12,682 bases of DNA from Candidatus Zixiibacteriota bacterium. GTDB taxonomy: Bacteria > Zixibacteria > MSB-5A5 > GN15 > FEB-12. Under the pieces are notes generated by a model. That model had not been told where the DNA came from. It worked only from the letters and a program-made list of their open reading frames with translations, and ran no database searches. The translations under genes and the position numbers were made by a program. Positions 6,346 to 12,682 of this stretch are shown here, piece after piece (within the stretch, counting starts at the first letter, position 1; every line of letters begins with the position of its first letter). Location: positions 1 to 12,682 of the forward strand of contig QNAG01000063.1 in the NCBI GenBank assembly GCA_003641415.1, written 5' to 3'.

Positions 6346-7596
6346 CTACTCGTACCGCAGAGCCTCGATAGGATCAAGAATTGCCGCTTTATAGGCCGGA
6401 TACATCCCGGAAACAAGCCCAACAGTGACAGCTACTGTGAAACCCATAAAAATCCAGAACACAGACAAGACCAGAGGAAAATCAAGCAGACTATTAACCA
6501 ATAACCCTGTTGCAGCGCCGAAAATAATACCAATTACTCCTCCAACTCCCGTGAGAGTAACCGCTTCGGTTAGAAATTGCAGAATGATATTTGATCGTTT
6601 GGCGCCAAGAGCTTTTCGCACACCAATCTCACGGGTGCGCTCGGTTACTGAGACTAACATGATATTCATCACACCAATGCCACCTACCATTAGACCAACC
6701 GAGGTAATTATTATCATGGCCAGGTAGATGTACTGGGTGATGTTGGCGATGTAGTCCTTGAAACTCTCCTGCGTCGAGAGCGCGAAATTGTTACCCTTAT
6801 TGAACGGAACCTTGCGGTAAATACGAAGAGCGTTAATAATCTCTTCCTCTGCCTGATCGATTATTTCATTACTGCCTGCCCGCGCCATCAGGAACAAATC
6901 CTCTTCCCAAGGATGGATCTTCTCGAAGGTAGATAGTGGTATTGTCACCTGGTTGTTCTCATTGTCATTATCGAAGTTTGATTCCCGCTCTTCAAAAACA
7001 CCAACGATCTCAAACCGGTCACCGTTAACTCGAATAACTTTACCTACCGGTTGCTCCGCTTCAAACAGTGTTTCCGCTAAGTCGAAACCGATTACACATA
7101 CCATAGCGTGACTTTGTTCATCTAATGGGGTCAGGAATCTGCCTGACCTCATGCTGAGATTGTTGACTTTGATGAAGTCCGGCCAAGCCCCCATAAGATA
7201 AGGACGGTTCCCCTTGCGATTTTTGTATTTAACCTCATTGCCCCCGTAGGCAAAGTAATAATTCTGAGGTGAGACCCCGTCAACACTGGGGCAATTTTCA
7301 ACAATAGCTCGAGCTTCACCGGAAGTGATTGGTGGTCGGTTGCGATCCTCCTCACTTAGCTGACTGCGATCAACGTCAAAAGCATAGCGGGTAATAAAAA
7401 TGGCGTTGGACCCCAGAGCGTCGATCTCCTCATCCATCGCTCCGTCCAAGCCGTTAATGATCGACGCCAACGAGATAACCGAGGCCACTCCAATCATAAC
7501 ACCCAAAATTGTCAGACTGGCTCGCATCTTATTAGCTCTCAGTGATGAAAGCGCCATAGCCATCGCATCTTTTATTTCAATCGGTGTTAAATTCAT
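6346..7596 (-). CDS. MacB-like ABC exporter permease 2 (FtsX/MacB_PCD type)
   Basis: Inner-membrane permease of a MacB/LolCE-type 'mechanotransmission' ABC exporter (family knowledge). The 416 residues show the classic layout: a first membrane helix (about 28-50, LTILGVMIGVASVISLASI), a large periplasmic MacB_PCD domain (about 55-285, with NCPSVDGVSP at 101-110), and three C-terminal helices (about 290-312, 342-370, 378-400). The hallmark cytoplasmic coupling segment NIMLVSVTERTREIGVRKAL (311-330) followed by GAKRSNIILQFLTEA is intact, and the protein ends in the typical YPAYKAAILDPIEALRYE. It has no ATPase domain, unlike E. coli MacB, and must use the ATPase encoded two genes upstream. It starts eight bases after permease 1 and is clearly related to it but diverged, which suggests a heterodimer. 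The substrate (drug, peptide, lipid or lipoprotein) cannot be told from sequence. Confidence 0.93.
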   Translation of the reverse strand: MNLTPIEIKDAMAMALSSLRANKMRASLTILGVMIGVASVISLASIINGLDGAMDEEIDALGSNAIFITRYAFDVDRSQLSEEDRNRPPITSGEARAIVENCPSVDGVSPQNYYFAYGGNEVKYKNRKGNRPYLMGAWPDFIKVNNLSMRSGRFLTPLDEQSHAMVCVIGFDLAETLFEAEQPVGKVIRVNGDRFEIVGVFEERESNFDNDNENNQVTIPLSTFEKIHPWEEDLFLMARAGSNEIIDQAEEEIINALRIYRKVPFNKGNNFALSTQESFKDYIANITQYIYLAMIIITSVGLMVGGIGVMNIMLVSVTERTREIGVRKALGAKRSNIILQFLTEAVTLTGVGGVIGIIFGAATGLLVNSLLDFPLVLSVFWIFMGFTVAVTVGLVSGMYPAYKAAILDPIEALRYE

Positions 7597-7604
7597 AAAG
7601 TTGC

Positions 7605-8825
7605 CTATTCATAGCTAAGCGCTTTGATAGGATCAAGACGCGCTGCTTTCATCGCAGGGTAAATGCCAAAGATCAAACCTGTGCCAGTGGAGATCGAAAG
7701 ACCGGCAACAATCGCGACCATAGATGGCGATATCTCCATGTCTATCATGCCCACCAATGACTTCGCGATTATATAGCCCAATACAATACCAACGATTCCC
7801 CCAGACAAAGTTGTCAGAAGCGCTTCATACAGAAACTGTAACAGAATATGCTTGCGTTTGGCTCCTACAGATTTGCGGATACCAATTTCACGAGTTCGTT
7901 CGGTCACCGACACCATCATTATATTCATCACAACTATTCCCCCTACTACCAGTGATATAGACGAGATACCAACCAGCCCCGTCCTGAATATCTTTGTCAC
8001 TGAGTTCACCATTTCCAGTACGTTATCGGCTGTGATCATAGCAAAGTCATCTGGCTTATCGTAAGGCACATGTCGCTTGGATCGCATGACGAGACGCACC
8101 TGATCCTGGGCTTCAGCAAGACGTGCAACAGATACTGCCTTTATGGTGATATTCATATTGTCGCCAGGGTCACCGAATTGCTTGATATGGGTCGAAAATG
8201 GGATGAGGACAAAATTGTCTCGATTATTTCCAAACATCGACCCCATTTCCTTGGCTACGCCGATAACCTTGTACCTGGCACCACCAATTCTTATATCCCG
8301 ACCTACTGGGTCCAACCCCGGGAAAAGTTCCTCCCGTAGAGTGTAGCCTATAAAAGCCACCTGACGTTTATATATGTCGTCTTCAGATGAATGAAAGCGT
8401 CCCTGTCCAACTTCAAAATCAACAACATCTATTAAGCTCGCAGTAGAACCTCCTATCTTCACTCTTCGTAACGTTTGTGACTCATACTTAACATCGGTTC
8501 GCTTAAACGCTCGCGGACAAACTTTCTCGCACAAGTCGCACCCATCTTCGATATACTTTATAGCATCAAGACTAATCGATTTTCTTTTAAGTGCCTCAAG
8601 GTACTCCTGTTCGGAAGTGATTATTCCAAACTTGGTGACCACGAAAGTTGCCGGTCCCATACGTTCTATCTGAGCCTGTATTCCGCCCATCATGCCTTCG
8701 AGGGCGGAGATGATTGTCATTACCGACGTAACGCCAATAATAACCCCAAGTAATGTTAGTGCAGAGCGTAGCTTGTTAGCCCACAGTGAGCTTACTGAGA
8801 GTTTGACTAACGTAATAGCAATCAT
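7605..8825 (-). CDS. MacB-like ABC exporter permease 1 (FtsX/MacB_PCD type) with periplasmic Cys cluster
   Basis: The other permease of the exporter, 406 residues with the same four-helix plan: helix 1 about 22-42 (ALTLLGVIIGVTSVMTIISA), periplasmic MacB_PCD domain about 45-275, and C-terminal helices about 283-307, 335-358 and 367-390. The coupling motif MVSVTERTREIGIRKSVGAK (304-323) and the ending YPAMKAARLDPIKALSYE are intact. Unusual is CDLCEKVCP (Cys96, Cys99, Cys103) where MacB homologues usually have a 'CP.V..VSP'-like segment (permease 2 has NCPSVDGVSP). This resembles the C-terminal half of a ferredoxin cluster motif but lies in a domain expected to be periplasmic, so disulphide or metal binding is more likely than an Fe-S cluster. 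Its ATG overlaps the ATPase stop (ATGA). An in-frame partner with permease 2 as a LolCE-like heterodimer is inferred. Confidence 0.93.
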   Translation of the reverse strand: MIAITLVKLSVSSLWANKLRSALTLLGVIIGVTSVMTIISALEGMMGGIQAQIERMGPATFVVTKFGIITSEQEYLEALKRKSISLDAIKYIEDGCDLCEKVCPRAFKRTDVKYESQTLRRVKIGGSTASLIDVVDFEVGQGRFHSSEDDIYKRQVAFIGYTLREELFPGLDPVGRDIRIGGARYKVIGVAKEMGSMFGNNRDNFVLIPFSTHIKQFGDPGDNMNITIKAVSVARLAEAQDQVRLVMRSKRHVPYDKPDDFAMITADNVLEMVNSVTKIFRTGLVGISSISLVVGGIVVMNIMMVSVTERTREIGIRKSVGAKRKHILLQFLYEALLTTLSGGIVGIVLGYIIAKSLVGMIDMEISPSMVAIVAGLSISTGTGLIFGIYPAMKAARLDPIKALSYE

Positions 8826-9532
8826 TCTCGATTATTCCGGCGATCGCTTTCAGGGACTATCTCATCGCTGTCAATTTTCCCATCAAGGATCGACAACACT
8901 CGATGAGCGTAACGAGCGATATTGCGTTCATGTGTGACAACAATGATGGTATTGCCTTGCTGATGAAGCTGGTCGAAAAGCCTCATGATGTCGATTGAAG
9001 TCTTACTGTCGAGATTTCCAGTCGGCTCGTCTGCCAGCAGAATTGATGGATTGTTTACAAGCGCCCTCGCTATAGCTACGCGTTGCCTCTGACCACCTGA
9101 TAACTCACTTGGTTTGTGCATCATGCGATCGGCTAACTCTACTTTTGTTAAAGCTGCTTCTGCCATCCCACGACGTTGATCGGATGGGGAACCGTTGTAT
9201 ATCAGGGGAAGTTCTACATTGTGTAAAGAGGTTGCTCGCGGTAATAGGTTGAACGTTTGGAAGACAAAACCAATCTCCCGGTTTCGGATATTGGCCAATT
9301 CATCGTCGTTCATCGTGTTGACTTCGCGTTCGTTGAGGCTGTACTCCCCTTTGCTTGGAGTATCAAGACACCCTATCAAGTTCATAAGTGTAGACTTTCC
9401 TGATCCAGAGGGACCCATAATGGCTACATATTCGCCTTTCTCAATATCAATTGATACTCCACGGAGAGCATGAACCTTCTCCGTTCCCATCTCATATGTT
9501 TTCCATAAATCCCTGGTTCTTATAAGTGCCAC
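8822..9532 (-). CDS. MacB/LolD-type ABC exporter ATPase
   Basis: Cytoplasmic ATPase driving the two FtsX-type permeases (family knowledge). The 236 residues contain Walker A GPSGSGKST (40-48), Q-loop Gln92 in FVFQTFNLLPRATSLHNVELP, signature LSGGQRQRVAIARAL (144-158), Walker B ILLADEP (Asp168, Glu169) with TGNLDS and switch His201. The 'FQ.FNLLP..S..NVELPL' and 'ADEPTGNLD' stretches are diagnostic of the MacB/LolD/FtsE-like subgroup. It appears to begin at GTG (9530-9532), two bases after the adaptor stop, with only a poor ribosome binding site, so translation is probably coupled. It ends in an ATGA overlap with permease 1. In E. coli MacB this domain is fused to the permease; here it is a separate gene as in LolCDE, but with a dedicated adaptor and outer-membrane channel upstream. 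Confidence 0.95.
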   Translation of the reverse strand: MALIRTRDLWKTYEMGTEKVHALRGVSIDIEKGEYVAIMGPSGSGKSTLMNLIGCLDTPSKGEYSLNEREVNTMNDDELANIRNREIGFVFQTFNLLPRATSLHNVELPLIYNGSPSDQRRGMAEAALTKVELADRMMHKPSELSGGQRQRVAIARALVNNPSILLADEPTGNLDSKTSIDIMRLFDQLHQQGNTIIVVTHERNIARYAHRVLSILDGKIDSDEIVPESDRRNNRE

Positions 9533-9534
9533 AG

Positions 9535-10845
9535 CTATTCACTCTCGCTTTCGCGTTTTGTAATCTCCACTGCATCGCCGTCCTTTATCGAGCGCAGTAC
9601 CCGATACGGGCCGGAAACAACCGAGTCCTCAACATTAAGACCGGAGACAATTTCAATGTACTTCTGGTCGGCTATTCCTGTTTCGATGCGAACAAATTTG
9701 GCTTTTCCGTCACTAATAACATACGTCCCCTTTACATCTTCGCGTTTCTTTTCATTGTCCTCCCCTGCTCTTGTCGTATCGCTCCCATCAGACTGTGCCG
9801 CCTGCACACCTCCAGATTCTGCCCCTTCCCCTGATTCCACACTATTAGCCTGCTCAAGGGAATCGAGATCGAATGAACGCATCACTACCGCGCTATATGG
9901 AATACTCAAAACGTCATCACTATGATTTGTAGAAATATCCACAGTAGCTGACATGCCAGGGCGGATTTTTTCATTCTGATCCATAAAGATGACTTTAACT
10001 CGGAAATTTGTTGACTGCCCCTGACCACTTGACGAATAGATAGCAGTATTCCCTATTTCAACAACTTCACCTGTGAAGATTGTATCAGGGAAAGCATCCA
10101 CCTCTATCTTGGTCTCCTGTCCAACCTCGACCTTGGTAACTTCAGTTTCATCTACTTCCACCTCAACTTCGAATACGTCCAGATTGGAGATTGTCATAAG
10201 TGTGCGGCCTTGTGAAAACGCTGACTGAGCTGCTGCAATCTCACCCACCTCACAATCGAGATATGTTATTGTTCCCTGCATGGGAGCCACAATCTTGGCT
10301 TTGCTCAAATTGTCGAGCACCTTTTCATAGCGAGCTTGTGCTTGCTGCGCTTGAGCTTTGGTGGCTTCATGTGATGCCTGGGCATTAAGGTAGGTGTACT
10401 TTGCGTTCTTAAAAGCCGTTTCCGAAGTAAGCTTATTATCGAACAATTGCTGCTGACGTTCGTATTCCTCCTTGGCTTGTTCAAAAGTCGACCGGGCACC
10501 CTCAAGTCGAGCTTTAATTTCGTTAACTGCGTAACTCGCTTGATCAGCATCAGATTGCAATTGTATGGTGTCGAGCATAACCAGCAAATCACCCGGTTGG
10601 ACATAATCACCTTCACGAACATAAAGACCAACAATTTCCCCGTTTATCTCTGAAGTAATGTCAACCTTTGTTTTCGGCTGGATGCGACCAGAGGCGGAAA
10701 CAGTCTCTACTAAATCGCGAAGCTTTGCTTCATCGGCATTGACTTTTGTTGATTTGCTGGTATTCATGGTTAAATTGGCAATAATGATAGCAACAACGAC
10801 AACAACTCCGCCAATTATAAGCAGCAATTTCTTCTTTTTCTTCAT
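9535..10845 (-). CDS. MacA/HlyD-family periplasmic adaptor (membrane fusion protein)
   Basis: Periplasmic adaptor linking the inner-membrane ABC core to the outer-membrane channel (family knowledge). The 436 residues start MKKKKKLLLI with a single N-terminal membrane anchor (about 7-26) and no lipobox. Next are the first half of the lipoyl-like domain (VDITSEINGEIVGLYVREGD, 61-80, through VQPGDLLVMLD), a Gln/Ala-rich alpha-helical hairpin (about 97-182) that should contact the TolC channel, and the second lipoyl half (KIVAPMQGTITYLDCEVGE, 184-202). The beta-barrel follows (about 222-305, ending in RPGMSATVDIS) and a membrane-proximal domain. That last domain is interrupted by a roughly 45-residue acidic, Ser/Gly-rich stretch (about 326-371), probably disordered. 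AAGGA eight bases before the ATG at 10845 supports the start. It lies 37 bases after the channel gene. Confidence 0.94.
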   Translation of the reverse strand: MKKKKKLLLIIGGVVVVVAIIIANLTMNTSKSTKVNADEAKLRDLVETVSASGRIQPKTKVDITSEINGEIVGLYVREGDYVQPGDLLVMLDTIQLQSDADQASYAVNEIKARLEGARSTFEQAKEEYERQQQLFDNKLTSETAFKNAKYTYLNAQASHEATKAQAQQAQARYEKVLDNLSKAKIVAPMQGTITYLDCEVGEIAAAQSAFSQGRTLMTISNLDVFEVEVEVDETEVTKVEVGQETKIEVDAFPDTIFTGEVVEIGNTAIYSSSGQGQSTNFRVKVIFMDQNEKIRPGMSATVDISTNHSDDVLSIPYSAVVMRSFDLDSLEQANSVESGEGAESGGVQAAQSDGSDTTRAGEDNEKKREDVKGTYVISDGKAKFVRIETGIADQKYIEIVSGLNVEDSVVSGPYRVLRSIKDGDAVEITKRESESE

Positions 10846-10882
10846 TCTGTATATCCTTAGAATTCACACACAGTGGTGTGCT

Positions 10883-12268
10883 CTACATTTTTCCCATAGC
10901 GTTTTCAAGTTCCGCAATAGCCAAATTCAAATCGAAATCAGCTTGTATTAGTAATACCTGAGCCTGTTTCAACGATACCTGAGCATCGAGCAAATCGAGT
11001 ATCGTCGCAGCTCCCAGATTGTACTTTTCCTGTGTAATTTTCAGATCTTCATTAGCTGCTTCAACAGTTTCCTGCGAAACCTTCTTCTTCTCTTTAAGTC
11101 GCTCTATATCAAGATAGGCTGTCTTAATCCGTTGACACGCGAAGTTGCGTTCATCCGCCAAACCTGCACGAGCATTGTTAAGATTAATTTTCGCTCGTGT
11201 TAAATTGTACTCTCGATTGAAACCATCGAAAATCGGCAAGTTTATATTGAAACCAAAAGTAGTACTACGATATGAGGAATTATACGTAGCTGTGTCAGTT
11301 AAAGTACCATCAGAGTATTGCAATGAAGCGTTTCCTGATATAGTGGGCAGGTAAGCCGCCTTGCGTGATCTTAACGCATGTTGGGAGGCATCAACCGACT
11401 TCCGGGCAGATAGAAGACTTGGCTTATGTTCCATACCATAAGCCATAGCCTCCTGGAGACTGCCGGAATATTCTCGCACTGTGTATTCTCCAGAGAACTC
11501 ATAATCGCCATTAGGATCAAGACCAACAGTATAGGCCAGTTTTGCCCTACTGCTTGTTACATCATTCTCGGCTGTTAGCAGAGTCAACCGGTCATTACCG
11601 AACTGCACTTTCTGCTTTAATACGTCAGACATTGATGCCGATCCAAGTTCGTATTTGGAGTTGATTAGCTTTAACTGCTCTTCACTGCGCGCCACGGCCT
11701 GTTCCTGCACAGTGATGTTTTCAACCGCCGCCAGGTAAAAGTAATAGGACACCTTGACCGACTTGATAAGGTCCTGCTCTGACCCTAAAACATCAAGATG
11801 TGCTTTAGCCTGATCCGCTTTCGCCCCAGCCAGATTAAACCAGTTGGAAAGATTAAATAACGACATATCAGCAGATAAGCCTAATGATTTGCTTGTGTGG
11901 TCCTGATCTGGGGGTGCCCCGAGGTGAGTTACAGGCGTAAAACCTATATACGGAATATATTCTCCAGCAACCTCCATCGAATCCCGGTACGGCACGAGTG
12001 AATCAAGGTATGGCACATCAGGCTCTCTGTCTGTTGTTTTGGATTTAGAATAACTGTAGCTGGCATTGAGCCGCGGCAGGAATGCTCCCAGAGCGGCGCG
12101 TTTGGTGGCGCCTGCGAGGCTCTCACGTCCCCTGGCGGCGATAATCGACGCTCGATTCTGAAGTGCCAGTTCGATGCAATCATCAAGCGTTAGAACATCC
12201 GTAGCGGTGACCGAACCGACCACCGACAGGCTAAGCAACAATGTGAGAACACAAGCCATTAATTTCAT
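10883..12268 (-). CDS. TolC-family outer-membrane efflux channel
   Basis: Outer-membrane/periplasmic channel of the tripartite exporter; trimers form the exit duct (family knowledge). From the chosen ATG it is 461 residues: an N-terminal signal peptide (about 1-22, hydrophobic core CVLTLLLSLSVVGSVTA with probable cleavage after Ala22), then two OEP repeats. Each repeat carries the conserved turn: KYELGSASMSDVLKQK (about 206-221) and KYNLGAATILDLLDAQ (about 415-430). LTLDDCIELALQNR (27-40) and LPIFDGFNREYNLTRAK (about 344-360) are typical of the family. Start choice: a TTG at 12271 is possible, but GAGGAG (12276-12281) is seven bases before the ATG at 12266-12268, so the ATG is preferred. The ribosome binding site overlaps the stop of the Yip1-family gene, nine to twelve bases upstream. 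The Cys near residue 6 precedes the hydrophobic core and is not a lipobox. Confidence 0.94.
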   Translation of the reverse strand: MKLMACVLTLLLSLSVVGSVTATDVLTLDDCIELALQNRASIIAARGRESLAGATKRAALGAFLPRLNASYSYSKSKTTDREPDVPYLDSLVPYRDSMEVAGEYIPYIGFTPVTHLGAPPDQDHTSKSLGLSADMSLFNLSNWFNLAGAKADQAKAHLDVLGSEQDLIKSVKVSYYFYLAAVENITVQEQAVARSEEQLKLINSKYELGSASMSDVLKQKVQFGNDRLTLLTAENDVTSSRAKLAYTVGLDPNGDYEFSGEYTVREYSGSLQEAMAYGMEHKPSLLSARKSVDASQHALRSRKAAYLPTISGNASLQYSDGTLTDTATYNSSYRSTTFGFNINLPIFDGFNREYNLTRAKINLNNARAGLADERNFACQRIKTAYLDIERLKEKKKVSQETVEAANEDLKITQEKYNLGAATILDLLDAQVSLKQAQVLLIQADFDLNLAIAELENAMGKM

Positions 12269-12275
12269 CAACTAA

Positions 12276-12281
12276 CTCCTC
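12276..12281 (-). promoter_or_regulatory. Shine-Dalgarno of the TolC-family gene
   Basis: GAGGAG on the minus strand, seven bases before the ATG at 12268 and overlapping the TAG stop (12281-12283) of the preceding gene. It decides the ATG over the TTG three bases earlier and suggests coupled translation. Confidence 0.7.
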
Positions 12282-12682
12282 TATTTGAACAACATTCCAA
12301 TTCCCGTAGCAATAACATGCAGGGCACTCACCCCCCCGACTGATAGGACCGATATTAGGTAACCTTTGTTGCGCGGAACTTTATAGAAAACTGAAAAACC
12401 GATACCGGCTACTATAATTTCCCAAATGTTAAAGATGCTGAACTTGTCTAGCAACGTGTACCAGAACGACTGTATTCCCAATTCGGATACCAGAACTGCA
12501 GGAGAGAACGTCACTTGAAAAGTGTCCTTGGCAAACATGATGGGGAGATGCGCCATCAGCCCGATTGCAAACAAGAACTCGCCAAATAACACCACCGAAA
12601 GGACCTGCTTAAACGAAGCCTTGAGACCAAACACAAAATTACCCCAGAAAAGAGCCAGCGCCGCTATCAGCAGCGGTGTCAA
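12281..12682 (-). CDS. Yip1-family integral membrane protein, C-terminal part, cut by right window edge
   Basis: The last 133 codons of a membrane protein; the frame is open to the window edge, so the true start lies beyond base 12682. Hydrophobic segments at about 4-20, 28-48, 85-101 and 108-131 of the visible part, together with GLKASFKQVLSVVLFGEF and the later FSIFNIWEIIVAGIGFSVFY plus a basic KVPRNKGY turn, match the bacterial Yip1-domain pattern (ASFKQ near one helix, 'FxIWxxxLxxIG' before another). Bacterial Yip1 proteins have no settled function; they are often found next to transporters. Here it precedes the channel gene with its stop inside that gene's ribosome binding site, so it is the nearest visible upstream member of the exporter operon. 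The TTG at 12680-12682 is probably an internal leucine, not a start. Family call by pattern recognition, fairly sure; role unknown. Confidence 0.75.
   Translation of the reverse strand: MTPLLIAALALFWGNFVFGLKASFKQVLSVVLFGEFLFAIGLMAHLPIMFAKDTFQVTFSPAVLVSELGIQSFWYTLLDKFSIFNIWEIIVAGIGFSVFYKVPRNKGYLISVLSVGGVSALHVIATGIGMLFK

Noticed and set aside
8505..8545. Fe-S (ferredoxin-type) domain in permease 1
   Set aside because: Only three of the four cysteines of a CxxCxxCxxxCP motif are present and the segment lies inside a periplasmic MacB_PCD domain; kept only as a Cys-cluster observation.
7605..9532. LolCDE lipoprotein-release system
   Set aside because: The ATPase and permeases are compatible with LolCDE, but the adaptor and outer-membrane channel in the same operon point to a MacAB-TolC-type exporter.
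10780..10815. Short ACA/ACG-rich low-complexity run
   Set aside because: It is the reverse of the Val/Ile-rich membrane anchor codons of the adaptor gene, not an independent repeat.
12250..12268. Lipobox in the TolC-family signal peptide (MKLMAC)
   Set aside because: The Cys comes before the hydrophobic core, not after it, so it cannot be a signal peptidase II site.
12269..12271. TTG start for the TolC-family gene at 12271
   Set aside because: The next codon is an ATG with a strong GAGGAG seven bases upstream.
12680..12682. TTG as the start of the Yip1-family gene
   Set aside because: The frame is open to the window edge and the visible part lacks the N-terminal portion of a Yip1 domain, so this is probably an internal leucine codon.

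Overview
The window reads as ordinary housekeeping and envelope DNA from a diderm (Gram-negative) bacterium. The evidence is an Mla-type lipid transporter plus a TolC-type outer-membrane channel with a periplasmic adaptor, both of which need an outer membrane. Moderate GC, a split MacB-like exporter headed by a Yip1-family gene, and an MlaD ending in a 'NPxKYxxxSVF'-type tail suggest an uncultured lineage near the FCB/Zixibacteria-like groups. That taxonomic guess is an inference with low confidence.

Layout. (1) Bases 1-1389, minus strand: the N-terminal 463 codons of ribonuclease R, running off the left edge. (2) 1390-1782: a 393-base divergent intergenic region with candidate promoters for both sides. 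(3) 1783-4361, plus strand: mlaE-mlaF-mlaD, a minimal Mla/MCE lipid transporter (permease, ATPase, substrate-binding MCE protein) starting from a good ribosome binding site, with an ATGA overlap between the first two genes and a hairpin at the mlaF stop codon. (4) 4362-4420: a short convergent gap. (5) 4421-12682, minus strand: eight tightly packed genes read right to left. They are a Yip1-family membrane protein (cut by the right edge), a TolC-family channel, an HlyD/MacA-type adaptor, a MacB/LolD-type ATPase, two non-identical FtsX-type permeases, then phosphopentomutase (deoB) and deoxyribose-phosphate aldolase (deoC).

How they work together. The five genes from the TolC homologue to the second permease form a complete tripartite ABC export system. 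MacB is split into a free ATPase plus two different permeases, so a heterodimeric MacB/LolCE-like core is expected. DeoB and DeoC are consecutive steps: deoxyribose-1-phosphate to deoxyribose-5-phosphate, then to glyceraldehyde-3-phosphate plus acetaldehyde. They may be read through from the exporter or from their own promoter in the 59-base gap.

I found no mobile elements, CRISPR arrays, tRNA/rRNA genes or phage genes, and no clearly new system. The most checkable oddities are a ferredoxin-like cysteine cluster in the periplasmic domain of one permease, two genes (rnr and deoB) that lack a Shine-Dalgarno and have a candidate promoter almost touching the start codon, and a long acidic insertion in the adaptor.
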